Of a stretch of DNA of 64,000 nucleotides, positions 1 through 9,244 are shown in pieces. Origin of the DNA: Streptococcus sp. oral taxon 061 (lineage in GTDB: Bacteria; Bacillota; Bacilli; Lactobacillales; Streptococcaceae); NCBI RefSeq assembly GCF_013394695.1, contig NZ_CP058258.1:20001-84000 (forward strand), in the 5' to 3' direction. Position 1 is the first letter of the stretch. Each line of letters opens with the position of its first letter. The position numbers and the translations under genes are program-made. The notes beneath the pieces are model-generated. The model had not been told where the DNA came from, made no database searches, and saw nothing but the letters and a program-made list of their open reading frames with translations.

Positions 1-11
1 TAATTTCATTT

Positions 12-23
12 ATTACGAACAAT
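12..23 (+). promoter_or_regulatory. PurBox-like site upstream of purA
   Basis: ATTACGAACAAT carries the CGAAC core of the streptococcal/lactococcal PurR box (consensus AWWWCCGAACWWT) with two mismatches. It lies about 100 bases upstream of the likely purA -35. Similar CGAAC cores precede purC and purD in this window, which supports a shared PurR regulon. A single box at this distance is weak evidence. Confidence 0.4.
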
Positions 24-121
24 AATAATTAATTTATAAAAAATATTTAGATTATGCTAATTTTTTGTATTTTTAAAAATCAAAAGTTAAAGAATTCCCT
101 AATCTTTTCTAGTGTTAATTC

Positions 122-150
122 TTGATAAAATGGGGTTTTTTTCTTATAAT
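122..150 (+). promoter_or_regulatory. purA promoter
   Basis: TTGATA (122-127), a 17-base spacer and TATAAT (145-150) form a good vegetative promoter with a predicted start near 157. A second TATAAT at 162-167 has a poorer -35. The resulting leader before purA is about 77 bases. Confidence 0.65.
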
Positions 151-156
151 AAATTG

Positions 157-1520
<1,364 letters not shown>

Positions 1521-1527
1521 GAGATTT

Positions 1528-1560
1528 TTTAAGATTTGTTTAAGACAGGTCGGATATACT
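1528..1560 (+). promoter_or_regulatory. CiaR-type promoter (TTTAAG direct repeat plus -10)
   Basis: TTTAAG (1528-1533), five bases, then TTTAAG (1539-1544) is the exact CiaR direct repeat known from pneumococcal Cia regulon promoters. A TATACT -10 follows ten bases later (1555-1560), which is the spacing seen when the repeat replaces the -35. The predicted start is near 1567. Confidence 0.8.
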
Positions 1561-1566
1561 ATAGAC

Positions 1567-1667
1567 AGTTACAAGAAGACCTCCTAACTTGTTGTAACAA
1601 ATTTCCTAAACTTTTCTTTTTCATAATAATCTCCCTATAAAGTCACCGCATTCGGTGGCTTTTTTTG
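1567..1667 (+). ncRNA. Cia-dependent small RNA (csRNA family)
   Basis: The predicted transcript of about 100 bases starts behind the CiaR repeat. Its 5' part forms a GTTACAA/TTGTAAC hairpin (1568-1574 with its partner ending near 1598). The loop carries ACCTCCTAA, an anti-Shine-Dalgarno sequence exposed as in known csRNAs. It ends in the terminator GTCACCG-CATT-CGGTGGC (1642-1659) plus a run of T. In S. pneumoniae, csRNAs repress comC and other mRNAs by pairing with their SD regions. Which numbered csRNA this corresponds to cannot be told from the window. Confidence 0.8.
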
Positions 1668-1796
1668 TCAGCTTTTAAGTCATATTTAGGTGGCTTCTTT
1701 ACTTTTAAGACAAAGAAAAAAACAGTGAGACAGAAATCTTTAGACCAACTCTCGATTTGGTACACCCAGATCTGTGAGGTTTCAACATTTGGGTAA

Positions 1797-1869
1797 ATTT
1801 GTTAAAGTTGTGAATTGAGAAAAGAAGTTTTGGTAAAAAAACTTTTTGAATTCTCAAATACCAACAAAT
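1797..1869. repeat. nested imperfect palindrome in the intergenic region
   Basis: Three nested arms pair in order: ATTTGTT (1797-1803) with AACAAAT (1863-1869), TTGAGAA (1815-1821) with TTCTCAA (1851-1857), and AAGTTTT (1825-1831) with AAAACTT (1838-1844). No coding potential was seen between 1668 and 1999. The element looks like a remnant of a MITE-type or other dispersed intergenic repeat. No named family was recognised. Confidence 0.45.
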
Positions 1870-1914
1870 CGTTCAATTTGCCATCACATCAAAGGCGCAT
1901 AACTAAGAAAAAAT

Positions 1915-1941
1915 GAGGTTGGGATTTCTGATCCCAGCCTC
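1915..1941 (-). terminator. terminator of the 2.0-2.5 kb gene
   Basis: GAGGTTGGGAT and ATCCCAGCCTC form an 11-bp stem (one G-U pair) with a five-base loop. On the minus strand it is followed by a run of six T, so it terminates the leftward gene ending at 2000. Confidence 0.7.
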
Positions 1942-1999
1942 TTCAGTGAACTATTTTCTTGAGAATTTGTAAGTTAGACAAACTTGAATTTTTTCTGAA

Positions 2000-2539
2000 T
2001 CAGCTTACTTGATTATCTGATTTATCACTTTGAAATTGCTTCATTTCGTGCATAAAAGCATCTGCTTTTAGTTTGCCTGTGATGATACTGACTCTGACTA
2101 GCTTATTTAGTTTTTTTTCATGTCCTTCTAAAAAAATAGGATTTCTAATTTTTATGCTTAACTTTACGCAATTAAAAGGACGCTTTATAATGGTTATTTG
2201 TTCGATATCTTGAAGTCCAAATTGATAATGTAATAGGCTGTGGCCTCTACTGCTATAGGTATAATACTGAACAATATTGTTTTTATAAATTTCTAATTTT
2301 ACTCCATTTATGAAGAGATAATACCCCATAAACCATATAAGGAGGGGAGCATAAATCAGCGCTACTGCCATAACAATTTTGTCTGCAAAATCAGTATTGT
2401 AAGTCATCAGACGCTTTAGAATCCAGAGAATCATAACAGATATAGATATCATGGATGGTCCCCCTACTCTATTAAATGTATCTTTATATGGAAACATCAA
2501 GGTAAGTTTTGGTTCATCCTGTAAAAATTCTAATTGCAT
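2000..2539 (-). CDS. membrane protein of unknown function, 179 aa
   Basis: No family was recognised. The N-terminal ~30 residues are soluble. Two hydrophobic segments follow (roughly residues 29-45 and 58-80), separated by a short loop. The C-terminal half is soluble and beta-rich in character, with a GLQDIEQITIIKR segment, resembling the layout of bacterial PH-like or YcxB-type small membrane proteins. That resemblance is only in layout. A promoter-like TATAAT with TAGAAA at -35 lies at 2697-2725 on this strand, giving a leader of about 150 bases, and a good terminator lies downstream. It is transcribed away from tadA as a single gene. Confidence 0.65.
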   Translation of the reverse strand: MQLEFLQDEPKLTLMFPYKDTFNRVGGPSMISISVMILWILKRLMTYNTDFADKIVMAVALIYAPLLIWFMGYYLFINGVKLEIYKNNIVQYYTYSSRGHSLLHYQFGLQDIEQITIIKRPFNCVKLSIKIRNPIFLEGHEKKLNKLVRVSIITGKLKADAFMHEMKQFQSDKSDNQVS

Positions 2540-2840
2540 TAGTTACCCTTTCATCTTGTTTATTATTTAAATCTCAGGATAATCATCTCTTGGAGACTTA
2601 TAGTTAAAAATCTTCCGACAGATCTGGACATTCTGTATCAGTTGTCTCCATTACTCTCAGTTCATGATTTCTAGTGTTTCTCTAAATTTTGCTACCATTA
2701 TACTCTTTTTATAACATTATTTCTACAAACCAGAGATTGAATACTATCTAAAGTTGGTTTCTGCAAATATTATAGAGCTCTTTTTTTGTCTAGGAAAACA
2801 TGCTATAATGATAGAATTGATAGCTAGGAAGAGAGAAGAG
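2540..2840. other. 301-base intergenic region with divergent promoters
   Basis: No gene was seen. On the minus strand a TAGAAA/TATAAT pair (2697-2725) can serve the 179-residue membrane protein. On the plus strand TATAAT (2804-2809) precedes tadA by about 30 bases, with only a T-rich -35. The ~150-base leader of the leftward gene has no obvious riboswitch fold. Confidence 0.5.
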
Positions 2841-3308
2841 ATGAATTACACGCTTGAAGAAAAAGAAGCTTTTATGAGAGAGGCCTTAAAAGAGGCAGAG
2901 ATTGCTTTAGAGCATGATGAAATCCCGATTGGTTGTGTAATTGTCAAGGATGGAAAAGTCATTGGGAGAGGACACAATGCGCGAGAGGAGTTGCAACGGG
3001 CAGTCATGCATGCGGAAATTATGGCTATAGAGGATGCTAATTTGAGCGAAGAGAGTTGGCGTTTGCTCGATTGTACGCTTTTTGTGACCATTGAGCCTTG
3101 TGTTATGTGTAGTGGGGCAATTGGTCTCGCACGGATTCCAAACGTGGTCTACGGGGCTAAAAACCAGAAATTTGGCGCTGCTGGAAGTTTGTATGATATT
3201 TTGACGGATGAGCGGCTCAATCACCGTGTGGTTGTTGAAACAGGCATTTTAGAGAGTGATTGTGCAGGGATTATGCAGGACTTTTTCCGAAATCGACGTA
3301 AAAAATAA
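2841..3308 (+). CDS. tadA: tRNA adenosine deaminase TadA
   Basis: This enzyme deaminates the wobble adenosine (A34) of tRNA-Arg(ACG) to inosine. At 155 residues it has the standard length. It shows the cytidine/deoxycytidylate deaminase zinc motifs: HAE (histidine ligand and proton-shuttle glutamate) in AVMHAEIMAI, and PCVMC (the two cysteine ligands) in TIEPCVMCSGA. The start at 2841 was chosen because GAAGAGAGAAGAG lies just before it and MNYTLEEKEAFM matches the family N-terminus. Upstream in-frame codons would overlap the promoter at 2804-2809. It lies directly before the SRP RNA, the usual streptococcal arrangement. Confidence 0.93.
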   Translation: MNYTLEEKEAFMREALKEAEIALEHDEIPIGCVIVKDGKVIGRGHNAREELQRAVMHAEIMAIEDANLSEESWRLLDCTLFVTIEPCVMCSGAIGLARIPNVVYGAKNQKFGAAGSLYDILTDERLNHRVVVETGILESDCAGIMQDFFRNRRKK

Positions 3309-3337
3309 TTTCTCTTTAAAAACAGAAGGGAATGTGG

Positions 3338-3343
3338 TATAAT
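3338..3343 (+). promoter_or_regulatory. -10 element of the SRP RNA gene
   Basis: TATAAT lies 7 bases before the expected 5' end of the SRP RNA. The -35 region (TTTAAA at 3315-3320) is a weak match at 17-base spacing. Confidence 0.6.
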
Positions 3344-3349
3344 AACTAG

Positions 3350-3429
3350 TGGAGCAACAGTTCTGCGTGAAGCGGGTCAGGGGAGGAATCCAGCAGCCCT
3401 AAGCGAGTGTGAATTGTGTGCTCTTTTTT
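3350..3429 (+). ncRNA. ffs: signal recognition particle RNA (small bacterial 4.5S type)
   Basis: The conserved apical loop and symmetric/asymmetric internal loops of SRP domain IV are plain at about 3374-3405: GGTCAGGGGAGGAATC followed by CAGCAGCCCTAAGC. The ends pair (GGAGCAACA near 3351 with TGTGCTC near 3417-3423), and runs of T follow as terminator. The RNA binds Ffh in the signal recognition particle. Its place between tadA and dut matches S. pneumoniae. Confidence 0.93.
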
Positions 3430-3438
3430 CGTGCTTTT

Positions 3439-3446
3439 TTCGAATA
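3439..3446 (+). promoter_or_regulatory. ComX (cin/com) box upstream of the dut-radA operon
   Basis: TTCGAATA matches seven of eight bases of the ComX box TACGAATA, with T-rich tracts just upstream. In S. pneumoniae dut, the next gene and radA are late competence genes, so a ComX promoter here fits. It overlaps the region just after the SRP RNA terminator. Confidence 0.65.
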
Positions 3447-3492
3447 AATAAGATAAAATAGCCTAGAATAAAAGATTAAAAAGAGGAATAAT

Positions 3493-3936
3493 ATGAAAAT
3501 TCGTGGTTTTGAATTAGTTTCTAGCTTTACAGATGAAAATTTGCTACCAAAGCGTGAGACAGCGCATGCAGCTGGGTACGACTTAAAGGTTGCGGTGCGT
3601 ACGGTTCTCGCTCCAGGAGAGATTGTTCTCGTCCCAACGGGTGTTAAGGCTTATATGCAGCCGACTGAAGTGCTCTATCTCTATGACCGTTCATCAAATC
3701 CTCGTAAGAAGGGCTTGGTCTTGATCAACTCTGTTGGCGTTATTGATGGGGATTATTATGGAAATCCGGGAAATGAAGGCCATATCTTTGCTCAGATGAA
3801 AAATATTACCGATCAGGAAGTTGTTCTTGAAGTTGGAGAACGTGTAGTTCAGGCTGTCTTTGCTCCATTTTTAATTGCAGATGGAGATGAGGCAGACGGA
3901 GTTCGTACTGGTGGATTTGGATCGACTGGGCACTAA
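3493..3936 (+). CDS. dut: dUTP diphosphatase Dut
   Basis: This enzyme hydrolyses dUTP to dUMP and pyrophosphate, keeping uracil out of DNA and supplying dTMP synthesis. It has 147 residues, the usual trimeric dUTPase length. The family motifs are seen in order: AGYDLK (motif 1), DRSSNPRKKGL (motif 2), GVIDGDYYGN (motif 3, with the catalytic aspartate) and the C-terminal GGFGSTG (motif 5). It is first in a competence-type operon with a histidine phosphatase, an unknown gene and radA. SD-like AAGAGGAAT precedes the ATG. Confidence 0.95.
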   Translation: MKIRGFELVSSFTDENLLPKRETAHAAGYDLKVAVRTVLAPGEIVLVPTGVKAYMQPTEVLYLYDRSSNPRKKGLVLINSVGVIDGDYYGNPGNEGHIFAQMKNITDQEVVLEVGERVVQAVFAPFLIADGDEADGVRTGGFGSTGH

Positions 3937-3937
3937 G

Positions 3938-4453
3938 ATGAAGATTATTTTTGTACGTCACGGGGAGCCAGATTATCGTGTGTTAGAGGAGCATGCTTAT
4001 TCCGGATTTGGAATGGATCTAGCTCCCTTATCTGAGAAGGGAAGGAAACAGGCTCAGGACCTTTGCCAAAATCCCTTGTTCCAATCAGCTGATCTGCTAG
4101 TAGCTTCTTCAGTGACACGAGCTTTAGAAACGGCTTCTTATCTTGCTAGTGCTATTGGATTTCCTTTGAGAGTGGAGCCATTATTGCATGAATGGCAAGT
4201 CTATGAAAGTGGCGTAGAGAATTTTGAAAAAGCTCGTACTCTATTTCTAGAAAATAATGGCTCCTTACCTCCTAATAGTCCTATTCAATATGAGACAGCT
4301 GAGGAAATGAGGTCTCGGTTTCTAAAATCTATGCGCAAGTATCGAGACTATCAGACAGTCGTTGTTGTCACTCATCGAATGCTCATGCGCCAGTTTGTGC
4401 CAAATGAGAAGATTGATTTTTGCCAAGTGATTGAGTGTGAGATAGAGATATAG
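3938..4453 (+). CDS. histidine phosphatase family protein
   Basis: This 171-residue protein of the phosphoglycerate mutase-like superfamily carries the phosphohistidine motif FVRHGEPDY (residues 4-12) and a later VTHRMLMR segment with the second conserved histidine. The substrate is unknown. The start at 3938 lies one base after the dut stop, so the two are tightly coupled. Longer readings inside dut would put non-family residues before MKIIFVRHG. It corresponds in position to the second gene of the pneumococcal late-competence operon. Confidence 0.85.
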   Translation: MKIIFVRHGEPDYRVLEEHAYSGFGMDLAPLSEKGRKQAQDLCQNPLFQSADLLVASSVTRALETASYLASAIGFPLRVEPLLHEWQVYESGVENFEKARTLFLENNGSLPPNSPIQYETAEEMRSRFLKSMRKYRDYQTVVVVTHRMLMRQFVPNEKIDFCQVIECEIEI

Positions 4454-4469
4454 AAAGAAGCACAATGAA

Positions 4470-4961
4470 ATGAGTTATAAGGATTTTCAGGCTTTTAGCG
4501 CCGAGAATTGTCGAGGGTATAAGAAGATTTTTGAGATTAGTATTGGAGGGTTTCTTTACCTAGCATTTCTCCCTGATGCCTATCATAAAATTCTGTGTAT
4601 TTCTTCAGACTACATGTCAATCATTGATAGCGAAAATGGGCAAGTAACACCGATAGACGGAGATTACGATGAGGTAGAGTTAGTAGCCATGTGTGAGGGA
4701 TATGATTCACCTATCCCTATCGCTGGTCAATACGGTGGATATCTCCCTCTGGATAATGGCAAAGACATCAGAGTGACAATGGATAAAGACCAATCTGAAG
4801 ATTATCCGATTTTAACCATTTATTGGGAAAAAGATAAGGAAGATAGAAGTCAAATCTATAAAGGTTATTTACCCTATATTTTTGGATTTAGCCCTGATGG
4901 TCAGTATTATGTCCATGCGGATGATGGCGGGCTTACTGTTTTGAAAAGAAATAGTCATTAA
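4470..4961 (+). CDS. hypothetical protein, 163 aa
   Basis: No family was recognised. The product is acidic, without signal peptide or membrane segment. It contains repeated short beta-like stretches (HKILCISSDYMSIID, YVHADDGGLTVL) and several tyrosines. It starts 16 bases after the histidine phosphatase gene and ends 40 bases before radA, so it is probably cotranscribed with these competence-type genes. As remembered, the pneumococcal operon has only one gene between dut and radA, so this one may be an addition. The SD is weak (GAAAGAAG). Confidence 0.6.
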   Translation: MSYKDFQAFSAENCRGYKKIFEISIGGFLYLAFLPDAYHKILCISSDYMSIIDSENGQVTPIDGDYDEVELVAMCEGYDSPIPIAGQYGGYLPLDNGKDIRVTMDKDQSEDYPILTIYWEKDKEDRSQIYKGYLPYIFGFSPDGQYYVHADDGGLTVLKRNSH

Positions 4962-5001
4962 TATAAAAATTAATAAGAGATTTTAAAATGAGAGGATTAG
5001 A

Positions 5002-6366
5002 ATTATAGCAAAGAAAAAAGCGACATTTGTGTGTCAAAATTGTGAATATAATTCACCTAAGTATTTAGGACGTTGTCCAAACTGTGGAGCCTGGTCTTCT
5101 TTTGTAGAAGAAGTTGAGGTCGCAGAAGTCAAAAATGCGCGTGTCTCCTTGACAGGTGAGAAAACCAAGCCTATGAAATTGGCTGAAGTAACTTCTATTA
5201 ATGTCAATCGAACTAAGACTGAGATGGAGGAGTTTAACCGAGTGCTTGGTGGAGGTGTGGTGCCAGGAAGTCTTGTCCTCATTGGTGGGGATCCAGGGAT
5301 TGGGAAATCAACCCTTCTCTTACAAGTATCAACCCAGTTGTCTCAAGTAGGAACAGTTCTCTATGTCAGTGGGGAGGAGTCTGCTCAACAGATCAAACTT
5401 CGTGCAGAGCGCTTGGGGGATATTGATAGTGAGTTTTATCTCTATGCCGAGACCAATATGCAGAGCGTTCGTGCAGAAGTCGAACGTATCCAGCCGGATT
5501 TCCTTATCATCGATTCGATTCAGACCATTATGTCTCCTGAAATTTCAGGGGTACAAGGCTCGGTTTCCCAAGTACGTGAGGTGACAGCTGAACTCATGCA
5601 GCTGGCCAAGACTAATAACATTGCCATCTTTATCGTCGGTCATGTAACCAAGGAAGGAACCTTGGCTGGTCCTCGTATGCTGGAGCATATGGTAGATACC
5701 GTGCTTTACTTTGAAGGGGAACGCCACCATACCTTCCGTATCTTAAGAGCAGTCAAAAATCGTTTTGGCTCGACTAATGAGATTGGAATCTTTGAGATGC
5801 AGTCAGGTGGGCTAGTAGAGGTACTCAATCCAAGCGAGGTCTTTCTAGAAGAACGTTTGGATGGGGCAACTGGTTCGTCAATCGTTGTGACTATGGAAGG
5901 GACACGTCCGATTTTGGCGGAGGTGCAGGCCTTGGTGACACCGACTATGTTTGGGAATGCCAAGCGAACTACAACTGGTCTTGATTTCAATCGTGTTAGC
6001 TTGATTATGGCTGTTTTGGAGAAACGGGCAGGTTTGCTCCTCCAAAATCAGGATGCCTACCTCAAATCTGCAGGTGGCGTCAAATTGGATGAGCCTGCCA
6101 TTGACCTTGCGGTAGCAGTTGCTATTGCATCAAGTTACAAGGATAAACCAACCAACCCTCAGGAATGTTTTGTGGGAGAGTTGGGCTTGACTGGAGAGAT
6201 TCGGCGTGTGAATCGTATCGAACAACGAATCAACGAAGCTGCTAAGCTTGGATTTACAAAAATCTATGTACCAAAGAATTCTTTAACTGGAATCAAGCCA
6301 CCTAAGGAAATTCAGGTGATTGGGGTGACGACTATTCAGGAAGTCTTGAAAAAGGTGTTCTCTTAA
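5002..6366 (+). CDS. radA: DNA repair/recombination protein RadA, with a non-standard start codon
   Basis: RadA is a hexameric DnaB-like helicase that extends RecA-made recombination intermediates, including during natural transformation. The order is a CXXC...CPNC zinc finger ([18 protein letters not shown]), a RecA-type ATPase with Walker [11 protein letters not shown], the RadA motif [11 protein letters not shown], and a Lon-like C-terminal domain ([17 protein letters not shown]). No ATG, GTG or TTG lies in frame before the GTG at 5029, which would start right on the zinc finger. The family N-terminus AKKKATFVC is encoded upstream after ATT (5002) and ATA (5005), preceded by SD GAGAGGA (4990-4996). 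A non-canonical ATT or ATA start (454 or 453 residues) is inferred. Confidence 0.9.
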   Translation: MIAKKKATFVCQNCEYNSPKYLGRCPNCGAWSSFVEEVEVAEVKNARVSLTGEKTKPMKLAEVTSINVNRTKTEMEEFNRVLGGGVVPGSLVLIGGDPGIGKSTLLLQVSTQLSQVGTVLYVSGEESAQQIKLRAERLGDIDSEFYLYAETNMQSVRAEVERIQPDFLIIDSIQTIMSPEISGVQGSVSQVREVTAELMQLAKTNNIAIFIVGHVTKEGTLAGPRMLEHMVDTVLYFEGERHHTFRILRAVKNRFGSTNEIGIFEMQSGGLVEVLNPSEVFLEERLDGATGSSIVVTMEGTRPILAEVQALVTPTMFGNAKRTTTGLDFNRVSLIMAVLEKRAGLLLQNQDAYLKSAGGVKLDEPAIDLAVAVAIASSYKDKPTNPQECFVGELGLTGEIRRVNRIEQRINEAAKLGFTKIYVPKNSLTGIKPPKEIQVIGVTTIQEVLKKVFS

Positions 6367-6436
6367 TAGTTATGGTCAGTTTTAGATGACTAATTATTTT
6401 ATTGCTAACAATTATTAAAACAAGGAGGAATTTCTG

Positions 6437-7132
6437 ATGAAATTTTCTATGGACAGTCAAATGCAATTTCCTTTGGTAGAGTTGTCGCTCAACCAAGGAG
6501 AAACAGTCTTTATCCAGCGTGGAAGCATGGTCTACCATACACCCAATGTAAGTCTCAATACCCAGCTCAATGCTAGCGGATCTGGTTTGGGACGTTTTGT
6601 CAAAGCTGTAGGGCGTTCAATGGTTTCTGGTGAAAGTACCTTTATCACTCAAGCTGTTGCTGAGTCTGACAACGGGAATCTTGCTTTAGCACCAGATACT
6701 CCTGGTCAAGTGATTGCTCTTGAGATAGGTGAAAAGCAATATCGATTGAATGATGGAGCCTTTCTAGCTCTTGATGGTACAGCTTTCTATACAATGGAGC
6801 GCCAGTCTATTGGGAAAGCTCTGTTCGGAGGGCAAGGCGGTCTCTTTGTGATGACTACTCAAGGTCAAGGAACTCTTTTGGCCAATGCTTTTGGTTCGAT
6901 TAAAAAAATTGAACTACAAAACCAAGAAGTAACGATTGATAATGCTCATGTGGTGGCTTGGAGCCAGTCTTTGGACTATGATATTCACCTAGAAAATGGT
7001 TTCTGGCAGTCTATTGGTACAGGCGAAGGAGTGGTGAATACCTTCCGAGGTAGCGGTGAGGTCTATGTACAAAGTCTCAATCTTCAAAGCTTTGCAGGCT
7101 CACTTAACAAGTATATCCAAAAAGGTTCATAA
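6437..7132 (+). CDS. AIM24 family protein
   Basis: This 231-residue soluble protein matches the AIM24/TIGR00266 family: an N-terminal FIQRGSMVYH stretch, glycine-rich centre (GLFVMTTQGQGTLL) and a C-terminal VNTFRGSGEVYVQS. The fold is a beta-helix/TRAP-like trimer. The function in bacteria is unknown. A strong SD (AAGGAGG, 6422-6428) precedes the ATG. It sits 70 bases after radA and has a good terminator downstream, so it may be transcribed on its own or by read-through from radA. Confidence 0.8.
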   Translation: MKFSMDSQMQFPLVELSLNQGETVFIQRGSMVYHTPNVSLNTQLNASGSGLGRFVKAVGRSMVSGESTFITQAVAESDNGNLALAPDTPGQVIALEIGEKQYRLNDGAFLALDGTAFYTMERQSIGKALFGGQGGLFVMTTQGQGTLLANAFGSIKKIELQNQEVTIDNAHVVAWSQSLDYDIHLENGFWQSIGTGEGVVNTFRGSGEVYVQSLNLQSFAGSLNKYIQKGS

Positions 7133-7136
7133 TAAT

Positions 7137-7195
7137 AAAAAAACTAGGACAGAAACCCAAGCTAGACGCTGGATGTCTCTGTCCCAGTTTTTTTA
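7137..7195 (+). terminator. terminator after the AIM24 gene
   Basis: ACT-A-GGACAGA (7143-7153) pairs with TCTGTCC-C-AGT (7178-7188), flanked by a run of A and a run of T. Transcription is stopped after the AIM24 gene, and the A/T flanks could also work on the other strand. Confidence 0.8.
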
Positions 7196-7294
7196 TATGA
7201 AAGTTAACAGCTGACAAGACAAAGAAAAGATGGTAAGATAGGAGATAAATAATTTGGTGTTCAAATTATCTGGCAGACTAGAAAGTGAGTTGTC

Positions 7295-7789
7295 ATGTCC
7301 TATTTTGAAAATTTTTTAAAAGCCAATCAAGCTTATGTAGAACTACATGGAGATTTGCATTTATCCATTAAACCTAAGACCAAGGTTGCAATCGTAACTT
7401 GTATGGATTCGCGTCTACACGTTGCGCCAGCTCTGGGGTTAGCTCTGGGAGATGCCCATATTTTACGGAATGCGGGTGGTCGAGTGACTGAGGATATGAT
7501 TCGTTCACTTGTAATTTCTCAACAACAAATGGGGACAAGAGAAATTGTGGTTCTTCATCATACAGACTGCGGGGCTCAAACCTTCAATAACGAGGATTTT
7601 CAAGAGCACCTAAAATGTGAATTGGGAGTTGATGTATCTGGGCAGGACTTTTTACCGTTTCAAGACATCGATGAGAGTGTTCGAGAGGATATGAAATTGC
7701 TGCGAGAATGCCCCTTAATTCCAGATGATGTTATTATTTCAGGAGCTGTTTACGATGTGGATACAGGTAGTATGAGGGAGATATACTAA
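7295..7789 (+). CDS. beta-class carbonic anhydrase
   Basis: This enzyme interconverts CO2 and bicarbonate. The product has 164 residues and the beta-class zinc ligands: CMDSR (cysteine plus the Asp-Arg dyad) and HHTDCG (histidine and second cysteine). It is of the short streptococcal type. Bicarbonate feeds carboxylations, including the PurK step of the purine pathway encoded further on. S. pneumoniae has its carbonic anhydrase gene at the same place after radA. GTGAGTTGTC upstream gives only a weak SD. Confidence 0.9.
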   Translation: MSYFENFLKANQAYVELHGDLHLSIKPKTKVAIVTCMDSRLHVAPALGLALGDAHILRNAGGRVTEDMIRSLVISQQQMGTREIVVLHHTDCGAQTFNNEDFQEHLKCELGVDVSGQDFLPFQDIDESVREDMKLLRECPLIPDDVIISGAVYDVDTGSMREIY

Positions 7790-7878
7790 CTTTCTAATTA
7801 AAAGTTTCTGGAGTAGCATGAAGTAGGATGAGAAGGTTGACAAGTTTCTCCTTTGATATCACTAATATAAGATAGCAT

Positions 7879-7920
7879 AAGATAAGAGTATAAAAGTCTG
7901 CTCTTGTCTTATTTTTTATT
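7879..7920 (+). terminator. terminator after the carbonic anhydrase gene
   Basis: AAGATAAGAG (7879-7888) pairs with CTCTTGTCTT (7901-7910, one mismatch), followed by ATTTTTTATT. Confidence 0.65.
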
Positions 7921-7947
7921 GAAAAATCGAGAAAAAAGCGCTACAAT
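7919..7947 (+). promoter_or_regulatory. prs promoter
   Basis: TTGAAA (7919-7924), 17 bases and TACAAT (7942-7947) lie right after the preceding terminator. The start is near 7954, about 50 bases before the prs ATG. Confidence 0.7.
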
Positions 7948-8004
7948 GGTAGATGGAAAAATGTTGTGAAAAACACAAGTGATACATAAATACCGGAGGA
8001 AATC

Positions 8005-8973
8005 ATGTCTTTTTCTGATTTAAAGCTGTTTGCCCTTTCTTCAAATAGAGAATTGGCAGAGCGTGTGGCGCAAGAGATTGGGATAGAGTTGGGAAAATCG
8101 ACTGTTCGTCAATTTTCAGATGGAGAAATTCAAGTTAACATCGAAGAATCTATCCGTGGGAAACATGTCTTTATCTTACAATCAACTAGCTCACCTGTAA
8201 ATGACAATCTACTAGAGATTTTGATTATGGTTGATGCTTTGAAACGTGCCAGTGCAGAATCCGTCAACGTTGTAATGCCTTACTATGGTTATGCGCGTCA
8301 GGATAGAAAGGCTAGAGCGCGTGAACCAATCACTGCAAAACTCGTGGCAAATATGCTTGAAGTAGCTGGAGTAGATCGTTTGTTGACAATTGATTTGCAC
8401 GCTGCACAGATTCAAGGATTCTTTGATATTCCTGTTGATCACTTGATGGGTGCTCCTTTGATTGCGGATTACTTTGAGCGTCGTGGTATGGTTGGTTCTG
8501 ACTATGTTGTTGTCAGTCCAGACCATGGTGGTGTCACTCGTGCTCGTAAATTAGCAGAATTCTTGAAAACTCCGATTGCGATTATTGATAAACGTCGTAG
8601 CGTAGACAAGATGAATACTAGTGAAGTGATGAACATCATTGGTAAGGTTGAAGGTAAAACTTGTATCTTGATTGACGATATGATTGATACAGCCGGAACC
8701 ATTTGTCACGCGGCAGATGCACTTGCTGAAGCTGGAGCTGTTGAAGTTTACGCAAGCTGTACACACCCAGTTCTTTCAGGGCCAGCTATGGAGAACATCC
8801 AAAAATCAGCTATTAAAAAATTGGTTGTTTTGGATACTATCTACCTACCAGAGGAACGTTTGATTGATAAGATTGAGCAAATCTCTATCGCTCATCTTTT
8901 AGGCGATGCAATCATCCGTATCCACGAAAAACGTCCTCTTTCTCCATTGTTTAGTATTGAGAAGACTATTTAA
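8005..8973 (+). CDS. prs: ribose-phosphate pyrophosphokinase (PRPP synthetase)
   Basis: This enzyme makes 5-phosphoribosyl-1-pyrophosphate from ribose-5-phosphate and ATP. PRPP is the substrate of PurF in this window and of pyrimidine, NAD, His and Trp synthesis. It has 322 residues. Family features are [16 protein letters not shown], the [11 protein letters not shown] loop, the [17 protein letters not shown] catalytic segment and the PRPP-binding loop [12 protein letters not shown]. The SD CCGGAGGAAATC is strong. It is monocistronic and begins about 7.8 kb before the purine operon it feeds. Confidence 0.96.
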   Translation: MSFSDLKLFALSSNRELAERVAQEIGIELGKSTVRQFSDGEIQVNIEESIRGKHVFILQSTSSPVNDNLLEILIMVDALKRASAESVNVVMPYYGYARQDRKARAREPITAKLVANMLEVAGVDRLLTIDLHAAQIQGFFDIPVDHLMGAPLIADYFERRGMVGSDYVVVSPDHGGVTRARKLAEFLKTPIAIIDKRRSVDKMNTSEVMNIIGKVEGKTCILIDDMIDTAGTICHAADALAEAGAVEVYASCTHPVLSGPAMENIQKSAIKKLVVLDTIYLPEERLIDKIEQISIAHLLGDAIIRIHEKRPLSPLFSIEKTI

Positions 8974-9158
8974 ATTTACAGTTGAGGAAATAAAAAAACG
9001 CTTATAAATTCAGAACCCTATCGCTCACAGAATTCTGTATTGTTCGGAGTTTAAATGTTTTTGTATCAATTGTTTCAAGAATATTATTTGATTTTTTAAA
9101 TTAGAATGAATTTTACTTATTTTTTACCAGAAAAAAATAAATTTATTTTTAAAAAAGC

Positions 9159-9186
9159 TTGACAACTTAAATATATGTGATATAAT
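9159..9186 (+). promoter_or_regulatory. strong promoter of the small secreted protein gene
   Basis: TTGACA (9159-9164), 16 bases and TATAAT (9181-9186) are both consensus hexamers. The leader is about 50 bases, with SD AGAGGAG at 9230-9236. Together with codon choice in the gene this points to high expression. Confidence 0.8.
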
Positions 9187-9244
9187 CTGATTAGTGAGGT
9201 AATCCCTCATGAAATAAATTTTAAAAAAAAGAGGAGATAAAACA

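Noticed and set aside
2846..3224. Minus-strand frames of 81 and 105 codons over tadA
   Set aside because: They are shadows of a well-conserved gene and have no SD or promoter.
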